Source: Chitinophagaceae bacterium
Lineage (GTDB): Bacteria > Bacteroidota > Bacteroidia > Chitinophagales > Chitinophagaceae
Reading direction: 5' to 3'
NCBI GenBank assembly: GCA_013140985.1
Contig: JABFRU010000021.1
Span: forward strand, 62,001 to 126,000
Length of the DNA: 64,000 nt
The notes under the pieces were generated by a model. That model was not told where the DNA came from, made no database searches, and saw only the letters and a program-made list of their open reading frames with translations. The position numbers and the translations under genes are program-made. Positions 32,054 through 42,934 of this stretch are shown in pieces. How positions within the stretch are numbered: position 1 is the first letter of the stretch; each line of letters starts with the position of its first letter.

Positions 32054-32732
32054 GACAACAGTTTTATATGTAGAAGATGAGTTGTTTTTGGGCAAGATCG
32101 TTAGAGAAAGTCTTGAAAGCAGGGACTTTGAAGTGATCATGGAGAGTGACGGCGCTAACGTTATTGACCTTTTCAAAAAAACAAAGCCCGATATATGTGT
32201 GCTGGATATTATGCTGCCGAATAAAGATGGTTTTACTATTGCTGATGAGATAAGAAACCTGGATGAAGAAGTGCCCATCATATTTCTTACCGCCAAAACA
32301 CAAACAGAAGATGTGGTGAAAGGGTTTTCGTTGGGCGGCAATGATTATGTCCGTAAACCGTTCAGTATGGAAGAGCTCATCGTTCGCATTCAGAATTTAC
32401 TTCGTAACAAATCGGAAGGGGGAAAGATCAGCGGCGGCACTGCCACCATGGGTAAATTTAATTTCCAGGTGAACCGCCAGGTATTGAGTAACGGAAAAGA
32501 CGAAAGAAAACTTTCTTTCCGGGAAAGTGAGCTACTGAAATTATTATACGAAAACAGGGATAAGATCATTGATCGCAAAGACATATTGAATCTCTTATGG
32601 GGGAATGATTCATTCTTCAATTCCCGCAACCTGGATGTTTATATTACTAAGCTCCGCAGCTATTTAAAAGAAGATCCTTCGCTGGAGATCATTACGATTA
32701 AAGGGATCGGTTATCGCTTCGTGGCCGGGTAA
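32046..32732 (+). CDS. OmpR/PhoB-type response regulator (track start 31989; ATG at 32046 overlaps kinase stop by 8 bp)
   Basis: MSKTTVLYVEDELFLGKIVRESLE...CVLDIMLPNKDG; Trans_reg_C LDVYITKLRSYLKEDPSLEIITIKGIGYRFV. Confidence 0.93.
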   Translation: MSKTTVLYVEDELFLGKIVRESLESRDFEVIMESDGANVIDLFKKTKPDICVLDIMLPNKDGFTIADEIRNLDEEVPIIFLTAKTQTEDVVKGFSLGGNDYVRKPFSMEELIVRIQNLLRNKSEGGKISGGTATMGKFNFQVNRQVLSNGKDERKLSFRESELLKLLYENRDKIIDRKDILNLLWGNDSFFNSRNLDVYITKLRSYLKEDPSLEIITIKGIGYRFVAG

Positions 32733-32737
32733 AGCGA

Positions 32738-35700
32738 TCAATTTTTTGTTATCACTTTTGCAGCGGCGCTATTCAGTAATAAAATAAATGAATTGTTTTG
32801 CTGCATTGGAACTATTCTTCTTACTTCACCTTCGGCCGGTAAGCCGCTTTTCATATCTGAAATAAAATTCCCTTTGCCATCTCCTTTTAAATAAAGAGCA
32901 GCCATGGCGTCATAATTCCCGGTGCTTACATCTGCATCATACGAATTGCCGACAACAACGAGATCATTCATCCCGTCTTTGTCAATGTCATCTACTACCA
33001 GATCATTGATGGTTGAAAGCTGTGCCATTTCAGGAAATGCTTCGAAACGAAAACGCATATTTCCTTCATTAATGAATACACCGGATTCAAAACAGGTAGT
33101 TTTATAAATATCCATTCCCTTTTTCTGTTCTGAAGTGAAAATATCATCCATGGTTTTTCCAGCATACATTTTATAGCGGTAAAAATTCTTCCGCATAAAA
33201 GGCATCTGGTCTATCAGCTGATCCCGGTGATACATCGGGTAACACTTACCATATATATAATAACCCAGCAGGGCATCATAACTACCGCTGTTGTCAAAAT
33301 CCTTTCCATAAATGGTGCAAGGCTCAGCCAGCGTAGCCCTGATCTTGGAATTGATGCCGCGGTTCCCTGCAATGATATCGAGATCGCCGTCTTTATCAAT
33401 ATCGTTTAACTGGATCGTATTCCACCAGCCGGAGATATCACTTAATGATGCCGTTCCTTTTTTGTCAACGAGGCTGTTCATGGTTACCGCAGCATCAGTT
33501 TTTGTCCATTTATCGCCGGTTCTTTTGTAGATCATTACAGGCATCCATTCTCCTGCTATCAACAATTCATTTTTTGAATCGCCATCCACATCACCCCATG
33601 CTGCGTAGTTAACAATACCCTGGTTGTTGTTAATCCCTTTAGCTTCTATTTCTGTTACATCTGTAAATTTTCCTTTGTCATTGCGAAGCAACATATTGTT
33701 ATCATGCAGGGGAAATTTACCGGGCTTTACTCCACCGCCCACAAACAGATCCATATCACCATCTTCATCCATATCTGCCGCTATTACATGCGAGCCATTA
33801 TTCGTTTCTTTGGGCAATGAAATTAGAGAACGAATAAAATTCCCCTTGCCATCATTTATATACAAACGATCCTGGTATAATGTATTACCGGCAGAAAATT
33901 GGGCGCCGCCGCTTACTACATAAAGATCATTATCCTTATCTCCATCGGCATCAAAGAAAACAGCACCACCATCTTCAAAGGCTTTGTCTTTTGTAAAAGC
34001 AGCCTGTATCTTTTTTGTAAAACTTCCATCAGCATTTTGCATCATCAGGGTGCCTTCAGTCCCGGCCGGGCCGCCAACATAAATATCTTCACGGCCATCG
34101 CCATTCACATCTGCTTTCGCATAAAAAGGTCCTTTGCGACTGCATTTGTAGGGGATAAGCGGCTCCCTTTTGAAATCAATAAAATCATTTTCCTTATGAG
34201 TGTAATTGAATTTGGTTTTCGGCGCATCGGCAAATAATATTTTTCTTCTTTCTGCTACAGGAGTGGCGGGTACTGCATCCGATTCATATAAAGTGATCAC
34301 CTGTCCCGCAGCAATATTATTGAGTACAATTTGTTTGCCAGAAGGAAAAGTGATCTCAGCCATCGGCACTGTTGTTTCTTTACCCAGGCCAAAATGCAAA
34401 AAATGTTCATTGGTTGACATATAACCCCGCTGCGGATCATAGCGCATCATTTGAAGGCCGCCTTTTGCATCGTATAATTTTACAACGGGGCCATATATTT
34501 CTTCAGGAGAACCTTTTCTTTTATAGAATTTAAAGCGGATATACGTTGATGCATCCATTTCATTCAAATTGTTGCGAAGTATGAAAGCTTCATCATCAGC
34601 ATTATTGATGATGATATCCAGATCGCCGTCATTATCCAGGTCGGCATAAGCAGATCCATTGGAAAAAGAAGGCGGCGCATCGCTCCATTTGTCGGAGAAA
34701 TTATCAAAACGCAGAGAACCATTATTGCGATAAAAACAATTCTTTACCCGTATAGAAGGGATCTGGCTGAACCATTTCATCATGTCCACCGGCACCCCGG
34801 CAGCTATAAGGTTTTTCATCGAGTCGATAAAATATCCTCTATAATCCCAATCATTCACATCTCTTTTATATCCGTTCGCTACATATATATCTTTCCAGCC
34901 ATCGTTGTCAAAATCAGCAATCAATGGTCCCCAACTCCAGTCTGTTTCTGCAAGACCGGCATAATAGGAAGCTTCGCTGAAACTCCCGTTACCATTATTC
35001 AACTGGAGTGTATTGTGATTATATTGCCAGTACAGGCCGAGTTGAATTGACAGCATGAACTTATCGTAATTCAAATGCTGGGTAAATAATCTTTTTTGAC
35101 GATCGGGATCTTCAAAGGCCATATCAAGAATAAAAATATCTTCCAGCCCGTCATTGTTGATGTCAGTTATATCTAATCCCATTGAAGACTGACTGATATG
35201 CCGGAAATAACTAGTGAGCTTATCGGTAAATGTCCCGTTCTTATTATTGATATAAAGAAAATCAGGTTTTTTAAAATCATTGGCTACATAAATATCCGGC
35301 CAGCCATCTTCATTAATATCTCCTACAACGGCGCCCAGGCCAAATGTATGGGTAGAGATGCCGGCTTTTTTACTTACATCAATAAAATGGCCATTCCTGT
35401 TCTCATACAAACGAAGGCTTACATATTGTCTTGACGTATCATCGATCATCACAATTTTTCCATTCTCCATTTTTGCATTGATCACCATGTTATTGGTGAA
35501 ATCTATGGAGTGATTGACAAGGAATGCATCCATATCACCATCTTTATCATAGTCGAAAAATTGTGTTTGAGTAGTGTGGCTTGCATCATCGAGCCCATAT
35601 TCCTTTGACTTGTCTGTAAATGTGAGGTCTTTATTATTTATATAAACGATCTTCTTCCGGTATTCTGGTACAAAGGGCCCAGATTTTGAAACAATAATAT

Positions 35701-36076
35701 CCATCCATCCGTCATTATTAATATCGATCATATTCACCCCCGTCTTGATACCCATTCCGCCATTTACACCGGCCTTATCAGTAATATCCATGAATTTCAT
35801 ATTGCCGGTATTCATATATAGTTTATTGAAACCAGTGGTGGAGCTGAAATAAATATCCTGGAGTCCATCATTATTAATATCACCTGCAGCAGCGCCAGCA
35901 CCATTATATAGATACATATAATCATAATAGAAAAATTTATTGTCTTCATAAATATCATTGCGGAAAGTAACGCCTGTATAGGAAGAGGGCAATGTTGAGA
36001 ATAATTTTTTTTCCTGCGCCAGCAGGCTGGTAATGGTGAGAAAAAAAGATAATAATGCAATAAAGGCCTTATACAT
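32738..36076 (-). CDS. VCBS/FG-GAP repeat protein, CRTAC1-like, with ASPIC/UnbV-like segment
   Basis: Repeated D-x-D/N-x-DG calcium-binding propeller repeats (DINNDGLQDIYFSS, DFDNDGWKDIYVANG). Confidence 0.88.
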   Translation of the reverse strand: MYKAFIALLSFFLTITSLLAQEKKLFSTLPSSYTGVTFRNDIYEDNKFFYYDYMYLYNGAGAAAGDINNDGLQDIYFSSTTGFNKLYMNTGNMKFMDITDKAGVNGGMGIKTGVNMIDINNDGWMDIIVSKSGPFVPEYRKKIVYINNKDLTFTDKSKEYGLDDASHTTQTQFFDYDKDGDMDAFLVNHSIDFTNNMVINAKMENGKIVMIDDTSRQYVSLRLYENRNGHFIDVSKKAGISTHTFGLGAVVGDINEDGWPDIYVANDFKKPDFLYINNKNGTFTDKLTSYFRHISQSSMGLDITDINNDGLEDIFILDMAFEDPDRQKRLFTQHLNYDKFMLSIQLGLYWQYNHNTLQLNNGNGSFSEASYYAGLAETDWSWGPLIADFDNDGWKDIYVANGYKRDVNDWDYRGYFIDSMKNLIAAGVPVDMMKWFSQIPSIRVKNCFYRNNGSLRFDNFSDKWSDAPPSFSNGSAYADLDNDGDLDIIINNADDEAFILRNNLNEMDASTYIRFKFYKRKGSPEEIYGPVVKLYDAKGGLQMMRYDPQRGYMSTNEHFLHFGLGKETTVPMAEITFPSGKQIVLNNIAAGQVITLYESDAVPATPVAERRKILFADAPKTKFNYTHKENDFIDFKREPLIPYKCSRKGPFYAKADVNGDGREDIYVGGPAGTEGTLMMQNADGSFTKKIQAAFTKDKAFEDGGAVFFDADGDKDNDLYVVSGGAQFSAGNTLYQDRLYINDGKGNFIRSLISLPKETNNGSHVIAADMDEDGDMDLFVGGGVKPGKFPLHDNNMLLRNDKGKFTDVTEIEAKGINNNQGIVNYAAWGDVDGDSKNELLIAGEWMPVMIYKRTGDKWTKTDAAVTMNSLVDKKGTASLSDISGWWNTIQLNDIDKDGDLDIIAGNRGINSKIRATLAEPCTIYGKDFDNSGSYDALLGYYIYGKCYPMYHRDQLIDQMPFMRKNFYRYKMYAGKTMDDIFTSEQKKGMDIYKTTCFESGVFINEGNMRFRFEAFPEMAQLSTINDLVVDDIDKDGMNDLVVVGNSYDADVSTGNYDAMAALYLKGDGKGNFISDMKSGLPAEGEVRRIVPMQQNNSFILLLNSAAAKVITKN

Positions 36077-37404
36077 TATTTAGCAGTTTTTACAGGTGAT
36101 AGTAGTTTGCTTAAAACATATTTTCCAATATCTCTTCCTTGTTTGCCACTGATACGGGCGGTCTCCGGATAGTGAATGCCTCCATATACACGGCTCATGG
36201 AAGACTCCTCCGCCGCTTTTAAAAATGAAGGGAATGTGCGGGGCTTAATGCCAAAAGGAATTTCTGTATTATCGGTGAAAGAATAATTATCACCAAACAA
36301 GCCGGTCAATACCCGGGCAGCCGCATTGCTGATAACAGCATGACCGCTGGTGAATTCAGGGAAAGGGGGTGTTTGAATATAGGGCTCCCATTTTTCATCA
36401 ATATGTCTTTTAATAACAGTGACGGGGCGGATAAGATCAGTTTTATATTTTTCATCCCAACAGGAAATGAATGCATCGTACAAAGCGATCGTAGTAAGCG
36501 CATAGGCCTGTGATGCCCTGATCAATGAAACATTTTTTTCCAAACAGGCCTGGCGGGCTATCATTACCCAATGGCCGGCTGGAGAGATCTTGTGAATGTA
36601 ATAAGTCAGGTGTCCCCGTTCCACAGTAATATTCGGGTTATCATCCCAGTATAATGCAATGGATTTTTTTACGCTGTCCAATGTGTTGCCGATCGTATAT
36701 ACTTCCATTACGTTTTTATAGAACAAAGAATTTTTCGCCATACTGTAGGTCAATTTTTCTTTCGGCGAAAACTGTGATGATGTTTTTAATGTAAGCGGCC
36801 GCATATACATCCAGTTGGGTTCTAATGCAGGAGTAAAATCAACAGGTGTCGGCTGCCAGTGTCCGTCTTTTTGCGTGTAGGTATATCGCTGCATCGCCCT
36901 TGTCTCGGCATACTGATCCTTTTTCACCCAGGCAATGATAGCCGCAGAAAATTTATTCCCATATTGAACTGACCTTTCAACAACAACGGTGTCTGTAATA
37001 CTTTTTATCGAATCAAGAAAAATTTTGCGCCAGTCCTCGAACTTATATTCAGAACCGATCAGCGCCTGCCCCACTTTTGAAAAAGCAACTGCAGCTGCAA
37101 TAAAATGATCGGTACCTTTTTCAGCTACAGGTAATGATGTTAACCCTGTTAGTTTGCCGGTTAGTGCAGGAAAGGAAGAATCTTCCTGCCTGATACATTC
37201 ATAGAAAGCAATATTGGGATAAGTATAAATGCGGCTTGATACTACAGGACTAAAAATATCATCCATCACTGCATTGATGAGTAAACTATTCAGTTCATGC
37301 AGGATCTTTTCTTTGGGTTGCGCTGATATAGTAAAAGAATTTGCAAAAAGAAAAGCGATCAAGGCAAATACCCGGCACCTTTTAAAATGCATAGTAACTC
37401 TCAT
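36076..37404 (-). CDS. Vanadium-dependent haloperoxidase / PAP2-superfamily protein
   Basis: KYKTDLIRP (K-x6-RP), EFTSGHAVIS (SGH), SRVYGGIHYPE (SR-x3-G-x-H). Confidence 0.85.
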   Translation of the reverse strand: MRVTMHFKRCRVFALIAFLFANSFTISAQPKEKILHELNSLLINAVMDDIFSPVVSSRIYTYPNIAFYECIRQEDSSFPALTGKLTGLTSLPVAEKGTDHFIAAAVAFSKVGQALIGSEYKFEDWRKIFLDSIKSITDTVVVERSVQYGNKFSAAIIAWVKKDQYAETRAMQRYTYTQKDGHWQPTPVDFTPALEPNWMYMRPLTLKTSSQFSPKEKLTYSMAKNSLFYKNVMEVYTIGNTLDSVKKSIALYWDDNPNITVERGHLTYYIHKISPAGHWVMIARQACLEKNVSLIRASQAYALTTIALYDAFISCWDEKYKTDLIRPVTVIKRHIDEKWEPYIQTPPFPEFTSGHAVISNAAARVLTGLFGDNYSFTDNTEIPFGIKPRTFPSFLKAAEESSMSRVYGGIHYPETARISGKQGRDIGKYVLSKLLSPVKTAK

Positions 37405-37523
37405 CGGGGATAAAATTGATTAAAAACATGAATGTACAACATTTATATAGGCGGGGTTCATTTGGACTTTCCAAAAAACTTATTATCTTTTGTTTCTTTT
37501 TTTAAACCAAAACCAACACTAAC

Positions 37524-38477
37524 ATGAAAAAAATTCTTGTTATGACAGCCATTCTTATATCAGCTGTCGCAGCCTTTAACATGAGTTCATGTAAGGGTAA
37601 AAAATCTGAGCCGCAGGCGAATAACAAAGAGGATTCATTGAAAATGATGGTTGCCAGAGGCGAATACCTGGCGCATAATGTGACTCAATGTATAGACTGT
37701 CACAGCATCAGGGATACAGGAAGGTTTTCGATGCCGGTGGTTCCGGGAACTGAAGGGGGAGGTTCCGGCTTTCCATTTGGTAAAGCAGAAGGAGTTCCCG
37801 GAGAAGTTACTCCGCCCAACATCACCCCTTTTGCATTGAAAGATTGGACAGATGACGAAATTATAAGGGCTATCACAAAAGGGATCAACAAAAAAGGAGA
37901 TACGCTGTTTCCTCTTATGCCTTATCATTCTTTCAGCAGGATGACAAAAAACGATATTCTTTCCATTGTTGCTTATATCCGTACATTAAAACCCATTGAA
38001 CGTACAACAGCGCCAAGAAATCTTGAGATACCAGCAAGTATGTTTGGTCCATTACCGGAAGGCAATCTGGATAATAATATGATGCCCGATCCTTCTGATA
38101 AAGTTAAATACGGACAATATTTAACAACGGCTGCTGTCTGTTCAGAATGTCATACACCAATGGGCCCACAGGGACCTGATTTTTCAAAAATGTTCTCGGG
38201 CGGTTTTGTTTTTGATATACCAATGTTCAAAGTGGCAGTAGCTAATATTACTCCCGATACAGCTACCGGTATCGGTGCATGGACAGAAGAGATGTTTGTA
38301 AATAAGTTTAAAAACAATGCATCGGATGAAGTTGTGAACAGGCATCCCGGAAAAGAAAATACGATCATGCCCTGGGCTACATATGGTAAAATGACGGATA
38401 CCGATCTGAAGGCCATTTACGCTTTTTTAAGAACAGTACCCCCGATCAATAATAAAGTAGAAAAGTACCCGAAGTAA
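37524..38477 (+). CDS. Diheme cytochrome c lipoprotein-like
   Basis: CIDCH and CSECH motifs; signal peptide with SSC lipobox-like site. Confidence 0.85.
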   Translation: MKKILVMTAILISAVAAFNMSSCKGKKSEPQANNKEDSLKMMVARGEYLAHNVTQCIDCHSIRDTGRFSMPVVPGTEGGGSGFPFGKAEGVPGEVTPPNITPFALKDWTDDEIIRAITKGINKKGDTLFPLMPYHSFSRMTKNDILSIVAYIRTLKPIERTTAPRNLEIPASMFGPLPEGNLDNNMMPDPSDKVKYGQYLTTAAVCSECHTPMGPQGPDFSKMFSGGFVFDIPMFKVAVANITPDTATGIGAWTEEMFVNKFKNNASDEVVNRHPGKENTIMPWATYGKMTDTDLKAIYAFLRTVPPINNKVEKYPK

Positions 38478-38498
38478 TAAAGCAATAAATTTTTACTG

Positions 38499-38528
38499 AA
38501 CGTCCCGTCATCGACGGGACGTTTTTAT
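38499..38528. terminator. Bidirectional terminator between convergent genes
   Basis: AACGTCCCGTC-ATC-GACGGGACGTT with flanking A/T-rich tracts. Confidence 0.75.
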
Positions 38529-39505
38529 TTTATTTTTTCCAGCATCCACACATCATTGCTGTAAACAAATTCAGTTTCTGTTGTCCCGTTTCTAAAACCT
38601 CCGTATTTACCCCCGGTCATGTATAATTTTCCATTGTAAACAGCAGCCGCAATACCACCTCTCGGCGACCAGGGTGCATCCTGTTCCTGCCAGTTGATAC
38701 CATCACCGCTTACATATACTTTACTCGCAAACTGCCCGTTCCTGTTGCAACCCAGCAACCATATCTTATTATCAAACACAACGGAAGCATAACCAAAAAG
38801 GGTTGCATTAGTTATTTGATCGGCTATTTTTTCCCAATGTATTCCATCGTCAGAAACCCACACATCATTGTCCATCATATATAGCCTGTTGTTAAAGACA
38901 ATGAATTGTTGCCCGCTTCTTTCCCCAAATGGCAAATGTTCAGCCTCTTGTATCCATTGCACACCATCAGCAGAGCTCCAGGCATCATCTAAACTTTTTT
39001 CACCGTCAGCGGTGCCACCGAATATCCATATCCTGTTTTTGAAAACTACAGGATGATAAAAAAAACGTTTGGGCAAATTAGTTTTTGTTGCAAGGGTTGT
39101 CCATGTTTTAAGATCTTTTGTTTGTGTGACCGGTGTTCTTAATTCATATTGCTCAATATTACCCTTGAAATATCCAAGACCAAGAATTGAGTTATCGAAC
39201 TGCACATAATCAAGAAAAGCAAGATTATGAATGCTGTTAGTCAATGCAGATATTGTCCATTGCTTACCATCGGTGGAATAATAATTTCCTTCGGGGTGAA
39301 AAGCCCAGAGCAAATTATTCTGACTGAACAGCTGAAAGTTGTAGCTCTTGCGGAAAGCAGCATTATCTGTCAGCCTTGTCCATTTATAACCAGGAGATGC
39401 AACAGGTATGTTATTGGCTTTTTTATTGTCCAGCGTAAATGCGGCTAATGCAGTACAAACAGCAAGGCCGATAAAAAGTACTGGCTTTACGATATGCTTG
39501 TTCAT
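38525..39505 (-). CDS. Kelch/sialidase-like beta-propeller protein, secreted
   Basis: Repeating WxxxDGxxW motifs (SSADGVQWIQE, VSDDGIHWEK, VSGDGINWQEQ). Confidence 0.75.
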   Translation of the reverse strand: MNKHIVKPVLFIGLAVCTALAAFTLDNKKANNIPVASPGYKWTRLTDNAAFRKSYNFQLFSQNNLLWAFHPEGNYYSTDGKQWTISALTNSIHNLAFLDYVQFDNSILGLGYFKGNIEQYELRTPVTQTKDLKTWTTLATKTNLPKRFFYHPVVFKNRIWIFGGTADGEKSLDDAWSSADGVQWIQEAEHLPFGERSGQQFIVFNNRLYMMDNDVWVSDDGIHWEKIADQITNATLFGYASVVFDNKIWLLGCNRNGQFASKVYVSGDGINWQEQDAPWSPRGGIAAAVYNGKLYMTGGKYGGFRNGTTETEFVYSNDVWMLEKIK

Positions 39506-39593
39506 GTGATAAATTTTGAAGCAAGCTATAACGACAATAAGCCGGGAAGAAATTGTTTACTTCAACGGTTCGGGATGCTTGACGAAAGGAGTT

Positions 39594-40046
39594 TTATTCA
39601 CCTTTAAAATTGTCCCTCTTCAGCACCGCCGGGGAAGCATGATCGCCTTCTTCAAAATCAAAACTCACATACCGGATGCCGGGTATTTCGGTCAAATTAT
39701 AAACCACATCTGCGAAATAGATCTGCGGGCCGGAAGAACCCATTTGCTGGGTAAGATAAGTGGCTTCAGGAATGGACATATATAATGTATCGCCTGATGT
39801 TCTTACAATCTGTAATTGAACATTGGGGTATCTCTTGTTCAGAAAACCGGCAATAGCTTCTGCTGATAATGAATCAGGTCCGGGTTGTTCCGATCTCTTT
39901 ACTTCAAGTTTTCCGGAATCACTCAACGTTGCTTCCCAACTGTACAATGTAGCCAGGGTATCTTCTTTTTCTTCAGGACCATCAGCGCTATTATTACAAC
40001 AAACAAAAAATAAGGAGGTGGAAATGATAACTATATATTTTTTCAT
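39594..40046 (-). CDS. Hypothetical lipoprotein (track start 40139 overlaps next gene; start 40046 or 40052 likelier)
   Basis: MKKYIVIISTSLFFVCCNNS lipoprotein-like signal. Confidence 0.65.
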   Translation of the reverse strand: MKKYIVIISTSLFFVCCNNSADGPEEKEDTLATLYSWEATLSDSGKLEVKRSEQPGPDSLSAEAIAGFLNKRYPNVQLQIVRTSGDTLYMSIPEATYLTQQMGSSGPQIYFADVVYNLTEIPGIRYVSFDFEEGDHASPAVLKRDNFKGE

Positions 40047-40108
40047 GCTCATAGTTTGATAAGAGAATATGAAGGTAAGAATTTGTCGGGGCAAGACGTT
40101 GTCAACAG

Positions 40109-40411
40109 TTACGACGCAGCCATCTCTTCTTTCTTCCAATACCTATCCATATAAAAAGTGCCAAAAGGCAAAATGGAAGCCAGCAACGCTTTAGCCATCC
40201 ATATCCAGTCTTTTTTGTAATTACTTTTAACTTCTCTTGCCAGTATTACAAAAGAAATGAACAATGCCCCATGCAAGCCACCAACAATAGTGACGGCAAG
40301 CGGCATGTCTGCAAAGTATTTTAAGGGCATAGCAATAAATAATAATACCAGGAATGAAACCCCTTCTGCAAAAGCGACCTTTCTGAACCAGCTGAATGTT
40401 TTTTTCATCAT
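40109..40411 (-). CDS. DUF3817-type small membrane protein
   Basis: FRKVAFAEGVSFLVLLFIAMPLKYFADMPLAVTIVGGLHGALFI. Confidence 0.8.
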   Translation of the reverse strand: MMKKTFSWFRKVAFAEGVSFLVLLFIAMPLKYFADMPLAVTIVGGLHGALFISFVILAREVKSNYKKDWIWMAKALLASILPFGTFYMDRYWKKEEMAAS

Positions 40412-40447
40412 GTTTTTTTCTTTCTTGTACCCCGAACCTTGTGTATT

Positions 40448-41572
40448 TTAATAATCTATCACCTGCTCCTCGATCATTTCAGGAATTTCTCTCCATTCAT
40501 ATTGCTGGTTCCTCAGTTGAGGTTTGAAGCCAGCTTCACGGATGGCATCTTGTATTGACTTGTATGTAAAACGATGCGGCGCCCCGGCTGCACTGACAAC
40601 ATTTTCTTCCAGCATGATACTTCCGAAATCATTGGCCCCGGCATGTAAACAGATTTGCGCTGTTTGTTTGCCAACAGTCAGCCAGCTGGCTTGTATGTTT
40701 TTTACATTGGGCAGCATGATCCGGCTGAGAGCTATCATGCGAATATATTCTTCCGGTGTTGTCAGATTATGCACACCACGGATTTTTGCAAGCAGCGTAT
40801 CCACATCCTGGAACGTCCAGGGAATAAAAGCAAGAAAACCTTTTGACTCTTTTGGTTTGCGGCTTTGCACTTCTCTTATTTTTATCAAATGCTCAAAACG
40901 TTCTTCAATAGTTTCTACATGACCAAACATCATGGTGGCAGAAGTGGTGATATTTAATTTATGCGCTTCATGCATGATATCGAGCCATTCCTGCGCACCG
41001 CATTTTCCTTTTGATATCAACCGGCGAACCCGGTCAATTAGAATTTCTGCACCTGCACCGGGTAATGAATCCATACCCGCATCTTTCAATGCCATTAATA
41101 CCTCACGATGTGTTGATCTTTCTAATTTGGTAATATGCGCTACTTCCGGCGGACCGAGTGTATGTAATTTTATTTGCGGATATTCTTTTTTGATCTGTTT
41201 GAATGTGTCAACATAAAATTGCAAACCCAGTTCAGGATGATGTCCGCCCTGTAATAATAACTGGTCGCCGCCCCATTTCAATGTTTCTTCTATTTTTTTC
41301 CGATAGGTTGGCATATCAGTGATGTATGCTTCAGTGTGACCTGGTATGCGATAGAAATTACAAAACTTGCAATTGGCGATACATACATTGGTAGTATTTA
41401 CATTGCGGTCAATCTGCCAGGTCACTTTTCCATGCGGCACCTGTTTTTTTCTTAACTCATCAGCAACAAACATGAGATCGGCCAGCGGGGCATGATGATA
41501 AAGATGAATCCCTTCTTCTTTGGTTATACATTCAAAGCCAAGGGCCTTTTGGTAAAGATCATTTAACTGCAT
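40448..41572 (-). CDS. mqnC: Radical SAM cyclic dehypoxanthinyl futalosine synthase
   Basis: NTTNVCIANCKFCNFYR CxxxCxxC; LLQGGHHPELGLQFYVDTFKQIKKEYPQIKLHTLGPPEVAHI; start set at MQLNDLYQKAL. Confidence 0.88.
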   Translation of the reverse strand: MQLNDLYQKALGFECITKEEGIHLYHHAPLADLMFVADELRKKQVPHGKVTWQIDRNVNTTNVCIANCKFCNFYRIPGHTEAYITDMPTYRKKIEETLKWGGDQLLLQGGHHPELGLQFYVDTFKQIKKEYPQIKLHTLGPPEVAHITKLERSTHREVLMALKDAGMDSLPGAGAEILIDRVRRLISKGKCGAQEWLDIMHEAHKLNITTSATMMFGHVETIEERFEHLIKIREVQSRKPKESKGFLAFIPWTFQDVDTLLAKIRGVHNLTTPEEYIRMIALSRIMLPNVKNIQASWLTVGKQTAQICLHAGANDFGSIMLEENVVSAAGAPHRFTYKSIQDAIREAGFKPQLRNQQYEWREIPEMIEEQVIDY

Positions 41573-41737
41573 ATGGCAAAGGTACAATGACAATGAAAAA
41601 GGCTGAACGGTTATTTGGCCGGATAAAGTGGTCAAATACGATACAAAATGAACGATATATTTATGTAATTGAAGACAGGCGTTGCATCTTTACACCCGGA
41701 AAAACTGTCTTTTGAGAAAATTAACCTGACCGGCGTA

Positions 41738-42934
41738 ATGAAAAGGCTCATTGTTTTATTCCCATTGGCATTCTTATTATTTGTGTCCATTCCTTCGGTG
41801 GCCCAGGAAGAATTTATTGAACCACCTTCCAAACAAATAACTACCATTCCATTTATACAATTAACAGGAGGTATTGTAATAGTGCAGGCAAAACTGAGTA
41901 ACCACCCGGATACTCTCAATTTTGTACTTGATACCGGGAGCAGTGGTATTTCGCTTGATTCTGCTACCGCAGATTACTTAAAAGTAAAGCCGGTACCTAC
42001 TGACAGGACCATCCGGGGTATTGCCAGTGTTCACAAGGTTAGTTTTTTATATAACCAGGAATTGCATTTTCCGGGACTAACCATTGATAGCCTTGATTTT
42101 CATATTAATGATTATTCCATATTAACGGCCGTATATGGAGAACAGATAGACGGTATCATTGGTTACTCTGTTTTCAGTCGTTATATCCTGAAAATGGATT
42201 ATGACAGTAACAGGGTTTCTTTCTGGACAAACGGAACGATCAGGTACCCCAGGGGGGGATACTTGTTGAAGCCAACGATCAACAAAATGGTGGCACAAAC
42301 AGCAAGAGTAAGGGACGTGGAAGCAGTTACATCAAGATTTTTATATGATATGGGAGCCGGCGTTTGCATGTTGCTGACAAGAGATTTTGTTACCGATAGT
42401 TCTTTTATTGATAAAAGGAAAAAAACATGGACCAAGGAAGGAGAAGGATTGGGAGGGAAAATAGACATGGAGCTGATGGTGATCAGAGAAGTAAGAGTGG
42501 GCCCTTACCGGTTCAGGAATGTACCTGTATTTATTTTCGACGATGAAACCAATGTTACCAGTTATCCTTATATGGGCGGCCTTCTGGGCAACGATATTCT
42601 TCGCCGGTTCAATGTCATACTTAATTATGCCAAAAGCGATATTCATATAATGCCCAATTCTCATTATACAGATGCTTTTGATTATTCTTATTCCGGGGTG
42701 GAATTATATTATATCAACGGACTGATATTGATCGGCGATGTGGCCAAAGGATCACCGGCCGAAGCGGCAGGATTGAAAGAGGGAGACGAAGTGATAGGAA
42801 TAAACAAGAATTTTTCTCTGAACCTTAATCAGTATAAAGTTGCCCTGCAAACACCGAATGAAAAAGTAAAGATCATTTACCGGAGAAATGGAGTGATCAG
42901 CGATGTTGAGTTCAAGATAAAGAGCATCTTTTAG
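41738..42934 (+). CDS. Retropepsin-like aspartyl protease with C-terminal PDZ domain
   Basis: NFVLDTGSSGISLD, VAKGSPAEAAGLKEGDEVIGINKN; start at MKRLIVLFPL. Confidence 0.85.
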   Translation: MKRLIVLFPLAFLLFVSIPSVAQEEFIEPPSKQITTIPFIQLTGGIVIVQAKLSNHPDTLNFVLDTGSSGISLDSATADYLKVKPVPTDRTIRGIASVHKVSFLYNQELHFPGLTIDSLDFHINDYSILTAVYGEQIDGIIGYSVFSRYILKMDYDSNRVSFWTNGTIRYPRGGYLLKPTINKMVAQTARVRDVEAVTSRFLYDMGAGVCMLLTRDFVTDSSFIDKRKKTWTKEGEGLGGKIDMELMVIREVRVGPYRFRNVPVFIFDDETNVTSYPYMGGLLGNDILRRFNVILNYAKSDIHIMPNSHYTDAFDYSYSGVELYYINGLILIGDVAKGSPAEAAGLKEGDEVIGINKNFSLNLNQYKVALQTPNEKVKIIYRRNGVISDVEFKIKSIF

